Assembly (NCBI GenBank): GCA_006538405.1
Contig: BJKQ01000004.1
Coordinates: 1,674,001 to 1,738,000, forward strand
DNA: 64,000 nucleotides
Source: Hansfordia pulvinata
Taxonomy: Eukaryota > Ascomycota > Sordariomycetes > Xylariales
Direction of reading: 5' to 3'
The position numbers were made by a program, and so were the translations under genes. The first letter of the stretch is position 1. Every line of letters starts with the position of its first letter. This document shows positions 23,586-36,107 of this stretch, piece after piece. The notes under the pieces were generated by a model that was not told the origin of the DNA, did not search any database, and saw nothing but the letters and a program-made list of their open reading frames with translations.

Positions 23586-23691
23586 GGGGATGACCTGCTG
23601 GCAGCCGACGGGGCTGTTGATTGTCTCTTCCGCTCGCCCAATGCCAGGAGCCGGAGGCAAGACCGGGCCGGGCGGGAGACGGGGAGCGGGC

Positions 23692-23727
23692 GGCAAGGCA
23701 AGGCAAGGCAGGGTAAGGCAAGGCAAG
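23692..23727. repeat. GGCAA tandem repeat
   Basis: Units of GGCAA/GGTAA repeat about seven times. A similar GGCAA/GGCGA tract recurs near 33142-33170. Confidence 0.8.
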
Positions 23728-25045
23728 GGGGGACCATCTATCTCCTTGTTACACGGCCAACCTGTCCCTGGCTGATGAGGTCGGCACTTTACGTGCGAGT
23801 ACCTCTCTACATATGTATGCGTGTTGCCGCTATTATGTTGGTTCTTGTTTGTGTGTCTGCTGGCTTGCTTGCTTGTGCCTCGGGGGAGCAGGTAAGCAGC
23901 TCCGCCCGGCTCGTACAGAACCACCCACCCCAGAGTAAACATGAAAAAGGTACGATAATCTACCCCCCTCCCCTTCCAAGGACCCCGTTCGTGTTAGGGG
24001 CTGTGCTGTGTAGAGGACGGAGTGCGAGGAGGGCCGGCCCAGCCCCGGCAAGGTACTAATAAAGATCGTACGCATCTCGTAGTCCAGATCGCACAGGTTA
24101 GCGCCGGGGTCTCGAGCGAACAAACGGACAAATAGTAAAGCAGGCCAGTCTGGGCTGGGCCTGACATTGGCTGCAGCCGTGTTGGTTGTGACGATGCTGC
24201 AGACCCAACAACAACAACAGCAACGGGCGTCCCCTTAGCACGAGGCACGCGGGGGGTCGAAAGCCAGCTGCGAGTCGCGCCACTTGACCACATGCAGCGA
24301 ACTAGATTCAGCCTTATGCGAGAGTCTTCCCACTCGAGCAGCGGCGCGGGGAGGTCGTGACATGCGGATATATCGATCCACTCCTCCAGCGACGGGCTTA
24401 ACAAGTGTCCGGTCCACACCCGCGCGCGGCCGTCCAGACCTCCAGCTTGCTGCCCGTCTGTCGTAAAGGTCTGTCGCGAAGGGGTAAGGGGCAGAGAGAG
24501 AGAATGAAAAAGAGAAGAAAAAGAAAAAAAGAGAAAGAAGAGAGACGGCCCCTGTTTGCTTGTTGGATCGCCTGCGCCACCGGGCGGCCCAGCTGCGAGA
24601 GGCCCGGCAATGATGATGATGATGATGATTCGGTTCGTCCATACGAGTACAAATCAAAGTCAGATCGTGTAAGCAGCCGGCCGGTGACCAGGGCAGGTAA
24701 AGGTCCCTACGTAACCCCCGGCTCGGTACCACCTGGCGATGGCAGTGCGAATCAGTATTAGAGATCAGAGATTGAGAAGCAGCGGCAAGACAAACTCACC
24801 CGGGGCCCTGCAGGTCGCATCAGGAGCAGTGCCGAGTGAAGATAAATGTCGGTCGACAGCAGCGGTAACAACATCGGTAGTCAAGACGGCATCGGCAAGG
24901 GCAGCAGCAGTGCTCACAAGGATAGAGAGGACCAGGGGACGCCGGTAAAGCAAGGTAGTACAAGGGGGCCGGGACCGGGACCGGGACCGACCGGGGGCGG
25001 CGACGGCGGCAGCGGCAAGGAGCGGAATCTTCCAGGGGCAGGGGA

Positions 25046-25064
25046 GGGGGGGGGGGGGGGGGGG
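25046..25064. repeat. G19 homopolymer
   Basis: Nineteen consecutive G residues embedded in a longer GA/GC-rich tract. Confidence 0.85.
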
Positions 25065-26469
25065 AAGGGCAAGGGCAGGGAAAGGGTAACAAGCAAACGG
25101 GCAGCTGAGCGCCATGCCGGGCCAAGCTAGGCGACGCCACCATCGAGGCATCTATCCAAGATGCATGGATCGATAGCAATCATCATCATCGTGGAATGAT
25201 GGATGGATGGCTGGATGGTGTGCGACGCACAGTCGCAGCAGCGCGGCCGTCCCGTTTCGTGGCAATGTGATACATCTGCCGCCACGCTTCTGCTTGCTGC
25301 CCACCAGCTGCTGCTTCTTGCTGCCGCTGCCGTAGATCTCTTCTGTCCCTATTCGTCCCTTGTAACCCCCCCTCGTTTCTAGTCTTCCCCCCCCTTTGTT
25401 TCTTTCTTCGGGTTCGGATTGGCTCGATGTCGAGTGATAATTCAGCTGCTGGGTAAAGAAAAAGTGCCCTGTCTGCCCAGCCAATACTTCCGAGTCGACT
25501 TTGGACCAGTCGTGCTGGTTCCCCGCTCGCCTGACTTGCCAATTGGCCTGGCCGACTGGTTGGCCGGCTGGCTGGCTGGCTCAAGACACCCCAAAAGAAA
25601 AAGCCCCTGCTGTGCGCCAGCGACCCGACACTCTGGGTCAGGCATTGATTCATTGCTTTGGTGCACCGACCCGCGTCCGAGCTAGACCCATGAGTGAGTG
25701 GACTCTGCAGTCCGAGAGGGAGTGTGTGTGAGTGGGTGCCGGTAGGTGTGCGTGTGGGCAGACGTCCTTCGTACGTCCGCACAAGTACGGGTCTTTCGGC
25801 TCGCGGACCCAGCAGCCAACCACGACCATGCAGCACCATCTCTTTCTCCCTCTCCCTCTCTCTCTTTCTGTCTCTGTCTCTATGTCTTTCCGTCTCTCTG
25901 CACGCCGATCGCCGTACCCACTTGTAAAAAACAACTGCTTGGCGCAAATCTAACCAGTAAAACGTCCCGTCCGACCTGGCTGCTCGCTCCCTGGCCGAAT
26001 AGCAATACATCGCACCCTTAACCCAGCGAGCCCCCTCCCCGGTCGAGATCGTGACGGCTGGCGCGGAAAACAGACAGACAAACAGACAGGGAGAGAGAGA
26101 GACGGAGAGAAAGGACGGAAAAGGGAGGATGGAAGAGAAGCAGGCATCACTCACTCACTGGACACAAGGTGTCTTTCACCCGCGGCCGGTGAGAAGAAAG
26201 GCCCAGGTTCATGGTTCTCGAGTCGACACCTCCGATGAACCATGGGTGGGTGGCTTGTGGTGGGCGGGCTGCAAGATGCCGCGAAGGTGTCCCCTTTGAA
26301 TCCTGGCCGCGTACGAGTCTGCTGCCAATCTCGGTGGGCCGACTCGCCCTGCATGGAAGTCCGAGAAGAAGCCCCGACGACATTGTCGACGCGCGGGCCA
26401 CCGAGCACATCTAGGCAAAAGCCTCCGGGCCGCCTGCCTCAGCCCCCGGCCAGTCCGAGCCCCGCGCGA

Positions 26470-26496
26470 GTGCGTGCGTGCGTGCGTGCGTGCGTG
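26470..26496. repeat. (GTGC)n tetranucleotide repeat
   Basis: About six GTGC units in tandem within non-coding DNA. Confidence 0.85.
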
Positions 26497-29393
26497 TAGG
26501 CGCGGTCGAGACGGTCGAGGACCGCGGGGCGAGGGGAGGGGAACAAAATGCGAAAGGAAGCTTGCGCGTGAAGACGAGCCGGTCGGGAGAGGAACCTTTG
26601 TCCGCCGCCGCGCGCCTCCCTGCCCGAGAAGAAGCGACGAGGGAAAACAGGCAGGTATATTGGTCGTTGTTATTGGCCAGGGCCGTTGGAGGTCGGCCTG
26701 TCATCTCCCCCAGCCGGGCTTTCCCGGCGATTCTGGTGTCTGCCTGAGCATCCCCTTGCAGGGTTGGTGGACGGCGGCACGCTTTGTTGGAGGCCAGACT
26801 CGGGAGGCCTTCACCAGTGGGACTTCCTGTTGGCTCTCAAGATCTCTATTGCCTGCGTGTTTGCCTGCTTTCCCCCGGTTCAAGGCATATCGCGGGGCGA
26901 CAGGGGAGTTGTGATTAGTGAGAACATACCATCTTCGTATCCATCCAGGCCGATGGGGACCGCTGCGGGAACCGCCCCATGCGCTTGCTGGTGTGAGTAA
27001 GGCGCCGGGTAGGGTGTTCGGGATGGGATGACCTGAGAGATCTGTCTTTCGCGTGCGTGGGGACGCCCCGGAGGAGATGCGTCTGCTCGTCCCGTGATCC
27101 CCGTAATCCGTCCCATGGGTACCGCCCGGACAGCATCCCCGGCGACAGGCGCATCGCCGCGCATGCCGCTCTCAACACTCCCTCCCTCTGGCCCTCTCGT
27201 CATCCTCTACTCGTACAAGTACTCCCTTGGATCAGAATCCTGCCCCCCTGTCGGTTGCCACCCGCGGCTATCACCCGTCAAAACTCAGACACGTTTTTTG
27301 CAAGCCATTTTTGAGATCAATGTAACCCAAGCCTGATGTTTGCGACCAGCAAGCCGGGAATGACTGCTTGGGTCCGTCCTCTGGCGGCGCCCCTCCCGAC
27401 ACCGGCGCAGCCAGGTCAGGGCCGGCCTCAATCGCATCATTTGTTGTCCCCGCTGGCACATCTTAAGAGACGATCGTGGGGTCGTATCGGGGTGACCTGG
27501 GCTGGTTCTGGCTACGGTAGCCGTAGGAATGCGAGTGTATTGTCAACTATAGTCATGGTTGTCATGTCATAACGGGCTGCGGTCGCAGGATCCGGCCCCC
27601 AACCCTGGGTATTCGTCTGATGAGGGGGCCACACCGAGGCCCGCCTGTTGCAAAGAAAGCCGAGCTAGATCCTCACATCGTCCCGCCGCGGTGGTATATT
27701 GTTTGTGACTGCGGGAGTTTTTGGGGGCCTGGGCATTTATCTCGTTGCGGATCCTCCCTGCCTGTTCAGGTCATGCTGTTCCCTGGACGGTCCATCTCCG
27801 GGCTCACAGGCTTGCCGGAAATGCCCTTCTCCCCAGGGATGTTGGTGCTCTTGTCGTCGACCCCAACGCTCGTGCTTCCAGAATCCGACGCGACGGGGGC
27901 CTCGCCAGGCGCGTGTCCCTCTTTGTGGGCGGGTGCATTGCTAGCGCCCAGGCCCTGAGCTGCGGGTTGATGAGGGTCAGTCAGCCATACGAGTACTTCT
28001 ATACAGGCCTGTCCGCTGGCCAAGACTCGTTCGCATCGTCGCGTACGAGTACGGGGCCAGGGACGGCTGAGGGGGCTAGCCAGGTGTGCTGTGCCGTGTC
28101 CGCTTACCCGCCGCCGTCTTCTTGACAAACTTCTCCGACGCCGCGTTGCCTTGGCCGGGGGTCTTTGTGGGTGCCATTGCTCTGTGCTGGTCTTCGTGGA
28201 CTGTGTTGTAGTTGTGGAGGTAGGAAGTTGGCCGAGAAGAACCGGGTATGCTGCAAGGCGTCCAGCTCAGATCCTTGAGGGTCTGGAGGCTATACTGTCA
28301 GAAATAAGGGAGATGGGAGCGTTGACCGGCTGTACTCGTAAAGCAATGCTTGCTCTGGGGGTTGTTTGCAGATGAGATGCCCCTTCCCACCCGCCGCGAG
28401 GTCCTTTTTGAACCTCTCTGCTCCTTCCTTGACTCGGCTTTGCCCGCTCCTTCCTACGTCAAGATGTGCGTCTGTCCCTACAGTAGAGAATCGTTGACAT
28501 CATCTGCCTCTCGCGCCACTGACCCGTCCCCGCCCTGACGGTCTAATGGCCTGTGAATGACGAAACTGCAAGCAAATGCCGGACCGTCAGCTCCTGAAAT
28601 CCGATGGCGACCCAAGTTGCTGATTTCCCTCGAGTCGGCACCGATGCGACTATGTTGCCTTCCGTATCACCTACGTGCCTACCTCCCTGGTCTCCCACAT
28701 CAACCTCCCGCTGCATGCCCCTAGGTAAGCAGCGGAGGGCGGACCGTTTTGGGGAGTGGGGAGCCATGGCGGCACTAATAAAGGACCACGCGTTGGCATT
28801 TCTGCAGGATCGGTATGTTGGGTTAGTCCCTGGTCGTCTGCAGCAGAGAGGCACAGAGGGCCCGCTGCTGCTGCTGCTGCCTTCTTCAACCTACTACCTG
28901 TGCCACCGCCAAAAGGCACCATCTTGATAGGTAATCAATCAAACATCACGTCACCCCCTGGAAGTTGCCGACCCACGCCAACTCAGTCATGTCCTCGATG
29001 ACCAAGGCATACAGAAAGTGCATTCGCTTTCCAAACAACATCGAAAATATATCGTTGCATCACTTCCGTTCGACTCGAACACTAATGTCTGATTGTCGCT
29101 TGTTCCCACGTAAGAAAGCCGATCCAACTGAAAATATGCGCCCCAATGATGCTTTTTTCGCCCGGTGGTGGTATCTCATGATGTTCTTTGCTGGTGTTCC
29201 TGGTGGTGCCACCTTGGCCCCCCTGTACAAAATAACCTTGTCTTGAATATAGTCGGCCTCTCAGTCGCAGTTGTAAGTAAACTGTGGCGCTGGCCCACGA
29301 TGCTTGCTGCTGCCATTTGCACGGCTCCGGAGACAAGAACGCGCATGAGCGTTCGGCCTAGACCCATCTGATCAATTGCCCGTCGCTTCGAAA

Positions 29394-32300
29394 TCAGCCC
29401 AGATTCGGATCTGGATAAAAAGATGGAACATCGGTCGGGAAGTATTCCCCAAACCAGCTCATCATCTCGTTCTGCTCAAAGCTTGTCAGGTGCTGCCCGA
29501 TGTCGGTCTCGTTGTCATATGTGAGGAAATGGAGGTTGTTCCCCGGCGGGTTCATGAACGAGTAGGCACCCGGCGTCAGGCCGCTGCCGCTCTGCGCAAA
29601 GCTGTTCGATTCCGTCCCTGGCGGATATACTGCCCCCATGCCAAGAGCCGCGGCTGAATTGGTGCTGCCTCCAGGCATGGTGGCGCTGGTTGACAACCCA
29701 AAACCGGCAGCCTGCTGCGAGTAGGCTGTACTTAAGCTCGGGTGAGGGGACGCGCCCACACCATGCATTCGCGCATCGGACGCCGGAGGGGACTTGCCGC
29801 TTTCATTCGGCTGGGCTCCGCCGTGTGGCCTCCCCAAAGCTGTCGAAATGCGGCGCTGGGGCGAACTCGCAGACTGCCTCATGGCTGATGTAGCCGGCTG
29901 AGGGTACGGCGAGGCGGGTGGATACATGGCTGAGCTCTCCGGAAGACTTTGGCGAATCGGATCATAGATCATGTTACCCGGCGGTGTTGGTGTAGAATGG
30001 GGAGGTGGGGGCGGCGGATGAGGCGCGCCAGAGGCTACTGGGTTTTGGAAGAGCAACGTCAAGCTCGAGTTGGGTGAGTTTGTAGTACCAGTCAACGACC
30101 ATGCCAGCGGCGGGCCGTTGTCCGGCCCCGGAGGCGCTGGCGACTCTGGATGTAAGGGCCCACCAACAGGTCCGGCTGGGATACTTTCGGGACGGGGCGG
30201 TCGGGTTTGCTGGTACTCATCATCTGTGTACGTCTCGCAGTCCCATATGCCTTCAGATTTCTGATCCAGAGCCGTGAGAATGTAGCGAACCCCACCCCAA
30301 TACGCCTGCATTTGCTTCAAGGCCTTGTAACACGCCTGGTAATTTTGGTTTGCTGCTGACGCAAGCAGCAGGTGTCGCGAGGCGGACTTGGAGTCTGCGG
30401 CCGAGCCACCCCTGGTGTTCTGATCTTCTGATCTTCGTGGTCTCGGATCCATTGCGTGAGGTGCATGTGGCGAGTCTGGATGCGTGGCATTGGCGACGGA
30501 TTCCATCAGGAAGGCGTTTGCTGCGATGTATATGGGTTGAGACGTGAAGGGGTTGCCGATGAAACACTTGGGGTCAAGCAGTTCAGCAAATGCCAGAATA
30601 TCAGCAATCGTCTTCGCGCTGGACATTGAGAGCTCCCGGCTGTGGGCTTTCAACTGGTTCCGCCGGCTGACTCGACCGTGCCTCGTTAGGAGTGTCGGCT
30701 GGTGAAGCACAATGATCAGGGCATGGAACCAGAAATGCAGCAGGATGAACGTGGTGCCCTGTCCATACTTGACGTAGGCCTGGAAGTTATTTGCGTCAAA
30801 CCGCAGGCGCTGGTTGGTCCTCTGATGCAGCCTGGTGAGCTCGGCCTCCATAGACGCAAGCCTTTGCAGCTTGTCTTGTGTCAAGTCGCTGGCCTGCCCA
30901 ATCTTGTTCAACACATCAGACACGCGGCCGTAGAGATGTACGATCTGGTATAAAACAGGCATCGGATCGGGCCAACCGAAGTCGGGAAGAACAGCGAACT
31001 TGGGCAGCTCGAGCTCGTAGTCATCGTCTTTCAAGGTCACAGGACGGCCCGTGCCAGACGAGATGACTCTGTCGAGAAAGAATACGGCCCATAGCGTGTC
31101 AATGCGCTCCTGTTCGATGGCTTTCTGCTCTGCCAAGCCCGGAGTATCTCGCGAGGCTTCGTCGATGTCGTCCTGCTCGGATTGGCTAGGGACAGCAGTG
31201 TTGTCGTCCATCAAAGCCTCCTCAGTCTCAGACTTCCTGTTCAAGGACCGCGCGTACGGGTCTCTGCTGCCCTGGTACCTGACACCATCCTCCTTGGTGA
31301 GGCCCAGGTCAACAGCCATGCGGATGGCGATTCCCAAGTACATCCACAGGGCGCTATCCTGATCGGCACCGAATCCGTCATAAGCCATCAGCAGGTACGC
31401 TTGCACTGCCGCAACAGAGGGGCACGGGAACGTATCGACGACGGCAGCCTTGGCTCTCTGCGAGTACACGACGCCAAACTCAGACCTTGTCAGCTTTCCC
31501 TCATTCCATTTCTTGAAGATGGGAACGTCCGAGAATCGCGCTGCCAGAGCGCACACGGCATTGACCAGGATCGGCTCGACCCTCTTCTCCTCAACCATCC
31601 GCGGAAATCTGTCCCGCCTAAGGAATGGGTAATTGCTCCCAAGATGGCGGAAAAAGGTGTCCACGAGGCTGGTGATCAAAGGGTGCACGGGCGTGGGATC
31701 ATCAGGATCGTAAACGGGCATATCGTCCAAGTCCTGCAAAGCCGAGCTCACATAGCCACCCGAGACTGACGCAAGACTGGGAGAATTTGTGGTGGAAAGT
31801 GAGTTCCTGCGCTGCTCTCTGAGCTTGACCACCATTTCTTTGAAGCCGGGCACAATTGCAGTAGGCCCGAAATACCGAAAGTAGGGGACGCGGAGCCCCG
31901 ACTCGGGGCCTTGCAGGGCTGAGGAGCGACTAGAGTTGCTGTGCCCATCCTCTGTCGAGAAAGACGCATGTCTGGCCACGGTTGGTCGTCGGGTCAAGCC
32001 TGCAGGATGCGTTTGAGATTGCGTAGGCGACTTCTGAAAGTCGTCGCTCGACTCCTTTTTCAGCGAAGCCTTGGGTGTGGCATAAGTGCTTGTTGTCGCT
32101 GAAGCAGGTTGCGATTGGGATCCCGTGGACTGATCCGCCGAGGCGGTAGTTGACTTGGGTCCGGGTCTGTTCTTCCCGAAATTCCGTTCGAGCTCCAGGT
32201 CGTCATCTGGAGAGTCGTCGTCTTCGGGATCTTGTTGGGACTCATCGGCGCCAAGGGTATCGCGCCTCTTGTCTGCGGGCGCATCGTTATAGCCCAGACA

Positions 32301-32640
32301 CACATGGCCGTTCTTGGCGCAGGTCGAGCAAGTCGGATGTTCGCCAGCGCATCTTGTCTTGCGCTTCCGGCAGGTGAGGCAGCTTTGCGCATGGACGGGG
32401 TCAGCTGAGAGTCTGATTTGGCCCCGTGGGGAGGAAATCACGCATGAGGGGACGCTGCAGAAGGGGCGGGACAGGGTAATGCATATTGCAGGCAAGGGCG
32501 CAGCGGGCGACGGGAACTCACGCAGCAATAATCCTCCTTCGCTTGGTGGGTGGCTGGCCCTGATTGTTGACGAAGCGGATCTGCTTTGGTGCCGGCAGAG
32601 CGTCCTGGCTGTCGTTACTGGGGTTGATGGCCGTCGCCAT
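29394..32640 (-). CDS. Zn2Cys6 transcription factor with fungal-specific regulatory domain
   Basis: This is a fungal binuclear zinc cluster regulator. A short first exon (32522-32640, starting MATAINPSNDS and ending RRRIIAA) is joined through a 139-nt intron to 29394-32382. The donor is GTGAGT and the acceptor is CAAAG. The junction completes the cluster C-LT-C-RKRKTR-C-AGEHPT-C-ST-C-AKNGHV-C, with spacing 2-6-6-2-6 and all six cysteines present (about residues 40-67), preceded by a basic KRRR stretch. The middle holds the regulatory domain (HPLITSLVDTFFRHLGSNYP, then VNAVCALAARFS and MYLGIAIRMAVDLGL, with a DRVISSGTGRP motif). The C-terminal 300 residues are Pro/Ser/Gly-rich. The product is about 1,035 residues. 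A start at the first in-frame Met of exon 2 would begin inside the intron and is rejected. The target pathway is unknown. Confidence 0.9.
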
Positions 32641-35600
32641 CACGGCCGTGATGGAGGAGTGGGAGATTCCGCAGGGCAGAAAGCGCGTTCAGCCGTCAAC
32701 ACCACTCGCCAGTAGACATGACGATGCTGCCTGCTGCTACGCTGCACAAGGCGGGCGGGTCGGTGGGATGGGCCCTTGGTGGGTCGGCGTGGTCACGACA
32801 CCCACTTGGGTTTTCCGACACGCCGATAGCGCGTGCGAGGGTCTCGTCCTGGCACTCTGGGTATACCGGCTGCAGGTGGTCGTGGTTGAGCTGGCGTGCT
32901 CGCTCGGCGTACTCTGTAGAGGAGGCCCACGATACTCGATGCTACTCGTCGATCAGGGGGCGGCCTGGCTCGCCGTGGGGATCTCGGCTGGCCAATGCCC
33001 CCGTACGTATATTCGTAGGCTTGCCGGTCCCGGACGAGACGACGTCGGCGCGCTCGCTCATCAGGAGCGAACGGCGGTCAGTGGCGGCGCGTAGCCTCGG
33101 AACCAGGCGAGGCGAGGAAGGCAAACCAAGGGCAAAGGGCGAAACGAGGCAAGGCGAGGCAAGGCGAGGCGGAGGATGGCAACGCGCGAGCGCGTGGGGG
33201 GCCAAGTAAGCAGATGGTCCGCAATCTCTGCTGCAGTGTGCGCCAGGACCAAACAAGTGGTGTGGTAGGGACAGGGGAAGCGAAGCAAATGCCGTGCTAG
33301 GACACCGCGGTGAGAGGAGGATCCGGAGGGCGGCGCGCTGGAGCCAAGACCGGGAGTGATGGGGCAGCGACCAGGGCGAGCCGCAGCAAAAGGACGATTA
33401 GCCTCTACTGGCGATGGAATCGGGAGCTAGGCTGCGAGAAGAGGCAGGGATGTGAGGCACTCGAACGGGTCGCAGAAGGCCTTATGGCAGCGGCGGTCGA
33501 TGAAGTCATTGCCAGCTGATGCTTGTACGTTGGAGGGGGCCTGAGGGTGCAGTGAGAGCATGCAGTGCGGCCCAGGTTGGCTGGCTGGTTGGTCGGTCGG
33601 TCGGTCGGGGGTCGAGGCGAAGGTCCAAGGCGCACAGGGACCGGCCACGATTTCGCGGTTTGGGAGGCGGTGGGCGTCGGAGAGGGCGGCGGGCTGTGCG
33701 CGGGCGCGAGCGCGGGCGATTGCTCAGATAGGGAAAAGTGGTACGAGAGTGTGGGCGGGCGGCTATGAGGCGTAAAAGATTTCACGATGCTGACGGGTAA
33801 AATCTTTCAGATGGGAACATAACTGGGGCGGTGCTTAGTCTGGCGTCCTGACTCCGTAATTAATAAGATCCAGGGCGACGAGGGTGCCGGGTTAGGAGGA
33901 GGGCAGCGCGAGCGCGTGGAGTTGGGTGCAAAGGGAGTGCGTGAGTGCGTGAGTGCGTGAGTGCTTGGGAGGGGCGATGCAAGACCACAGGAGAGGCGAG
34001 GAATGGAGACAGCGGAGCTGGTGCGCCTTCCTCCCAGCATCCCAGCAGATCGCCCGAATGCCTGCTTCGAGGACTGGGCCAAGGAAGGTTCAATGCTGGT
34101 TGCTCTCGCCTCCTGTGGGCGCAGCCTTACAAATAGATTGTACCTACTCGTACAAGACCTCCAGCTACATACATCTTCCACGACCGAGCGCCCTCGGTAG
34201 GTTAGGTACTGTACCTACGGTAGGTACAGTCATGTGCCCTTCCCGCCTTTCGAACGATGAGTGTACGAGTATTGGATGCCAGAGGCGAGGGAAAGAGCGG
34301 TCCTCATTGGGTGAGGGACTCTCTCCTCCAGGGGCAAATATACAAAAAAACAGTTTGGGGGGGCCAATCTCGGGCAGTGGCCGGATGAGTGGCTATAACG
34401 CGCCCCGCGGGGAGGTCCCTATGGCCCCATAGGCGGATTTCCAGTGGGGGTCAGGTACATTCGCGGGGATTAATGTCGTTTTTTGGCACAACGCACCCAC
34501 CCGGGACGCCTGAGCACTGCACTGAACTGGTGGTTGGGCTTCACAGCCCTGGAGGGTGCCGCCCCGAGGCCTTCCTTTGCTCATGGCGCGGCGGTACATG
34601 CCTTCCCACTGCCGACGCCTCGAGGTTGATGCCGCTATTTTCTGCTACCTTTCTGCGACTGCGCCGCACCCCGGCGTCCTCTCTGGCGCGCCATCTCGAC
34701 CTTGCCACCCGACACGCCATTCCCATCGGCTCTCCTCCCGGCCCACGGCACGTCCATGGTTGGGCCCTGTCAGGCTGTGTCAGGGTCTTCACTAGATCCT
34801 TCGAAAGAGGCGCTAAAAGTATGGGGAAACCAGGCCAAGCACCAAGACCCGGGGCCGGGGCCTTCGGAGATCAGGTCAACTTCGCCCGTTCACGTCCGCA
34901 AATCCCTCGTCGATCAGGGTTCCCGCCCAGGCAGTTTCCCGTCTGTGCCGCTGCTAGAACTAGAGGAGGAGCGGTGGCGTGCTCGCCATTGAGCCTCATC
35001 ATCGCACATCGCTGTCGAGGCGACTCCATGGGCCGCCATCACCAAGACAGGCAACACGATACTTCCAACGGCTGGTCAGATATCCGACAACCACTACTCC
35101 GGCGCAATGCCCTTTATCGTTTCTCTCTCCCTCTCTCTCACGATGCCGGCCACGCCTAGTCGATGCCACTGCTTCGATATTTAGTCGTCTGCTCGCTAGA
35201 CTCACTTGATCTGAATAGGCGGCCGACGGTCAGCGCCGAGGCAAGCAGATAAGCCACTGGCTCTGTCACGACTTGGTGATGCCCGAGACATTGGCGGGCT
35301 GCGTATCCGGACTTCTGGTACTCTGGTCGAACTCAAGATCCCAGACGCCGTGGTCTAGACTGGTCTTTGGCAATACCCGACGCGGCTGACGGCCGAACGC
35401 CCCCATACGACGGGTAGAGAGGCCTTTCCCCAGCTCGGGGCGCACTCCAATAAAAGCAGCCAAGGGTCCAAGCATTGGGGAAAAAAGAATTACCCCCGGA
35501 TGGAAGTCCACGCGACCATATCGTTCATGAGGCTCCCTGTCAACACGCATCGCGGACTGACTTCATTGGACGCCACAGACCACGCGGCCACCGAGCTGGC

Positions 35601-36107
35601 TGACCACATGATCACTCAAAGGTTCGCACAAAGGGGGGAGCACTCTCCAATCGCTCTGCAGAGCCTACGAATACGATCAACCGTCGGGTCTTGCGTATGA
35701 CCGGCTTCGCGCCGCCCAAAATCCAGCCTATCCGACCAGCAGCAGGTCGAGTGGAGAGCCGGTCTGCAAATTCTCGACAGCCGTCCAACCTCGCATGCGT
35801 AGTAAATCCTTCGACTCAGTGCAGATGGCACCGGAGTATTCGCTTAAGACCGCCAGCCGGGTTACGGACAGACCGGTGACGGAATTGGTGCTCGTACAAC
35901 TGGACACTTTGGCTCATTCACGTCTGTCGATCTGGTCCACGCCTGTGCCTCCTACTGCAAGAAATGCATGCCACTCTCGCCCCCGTACCCCTCACGCCAG
36001 GATGGAGTATACAATTTCGACACTTCAGCGAGCGTTGCTAGCGCTCGGTCAGGATCGTCGGCACGACGAATGCGTAGTTTCGAATCTGAATTTGCATGGC
36101 GAATACG
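32641..36107. other. 3.5 kb intergenic region
   Basis: No supported gene. It should contain the promoter of the 29-32 kb regulator and the 3' flank of the next regulator. It carries GGCAA/GGCGA repeats near 33142-33170, GAGTGCGT octamer repeats at 33935-33965, a GGTAGGTA-rich palindromic patch at 34195-34230 and two TACGAGTA motifs (34145, 34264). The 256-codon + frame at 34389-35159 has Pro/Arg-rich artefact composition. Confidence 0.55.
33935..33965. repeat. GAGTGCGT tandem repeat
   Basis: Four near-identical GAGTGCGT units in tandem, in non-coding DNA. Confidence 0.8.

Larger units (their letters stand above)
21964..29393. other. 7.4 kb gene-poor, simple-repeat-rich region
   Basis: Apart from one weak ORF (22046-22447, listed separately), no frame here has a credible domain or splice pattern. 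The DNA is dominated by simple sequence: GGGAT-type minisatellites at 22919-22966 and 23522-23585, ACATCCAT units at 23209-23237, GGCAA units at 23692-23727, purine-rich tracts near 24480-24550, (GAT)n near 24611, G19 at 25046-25064, CT-rich sequence near 25850 and (GTGC)n at 26470-26496. Seven TACGAGTA or TACTCGTA 8-mers fall between 23,307 and 28,340. It lies upstream of the mannosyl-3-phosphoglycerate synthase gene and downstream of a Zn2Cys6 regulator. Confidence 0.6.

Noticed and set aside
25186..26154. 322-codon - strand ORF in the large gap
   Set aside because: It consists of translated simple repeats (Arg/Glu and Ser/Leu runs), has no domain, and competes with equally long frames on the other strand.
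34389..35159. 256-codon + strand ORF
   Set aside because: Pro/Arg/Ser-rich composition, no signal peptide or domain, and no splice pattern extending it.
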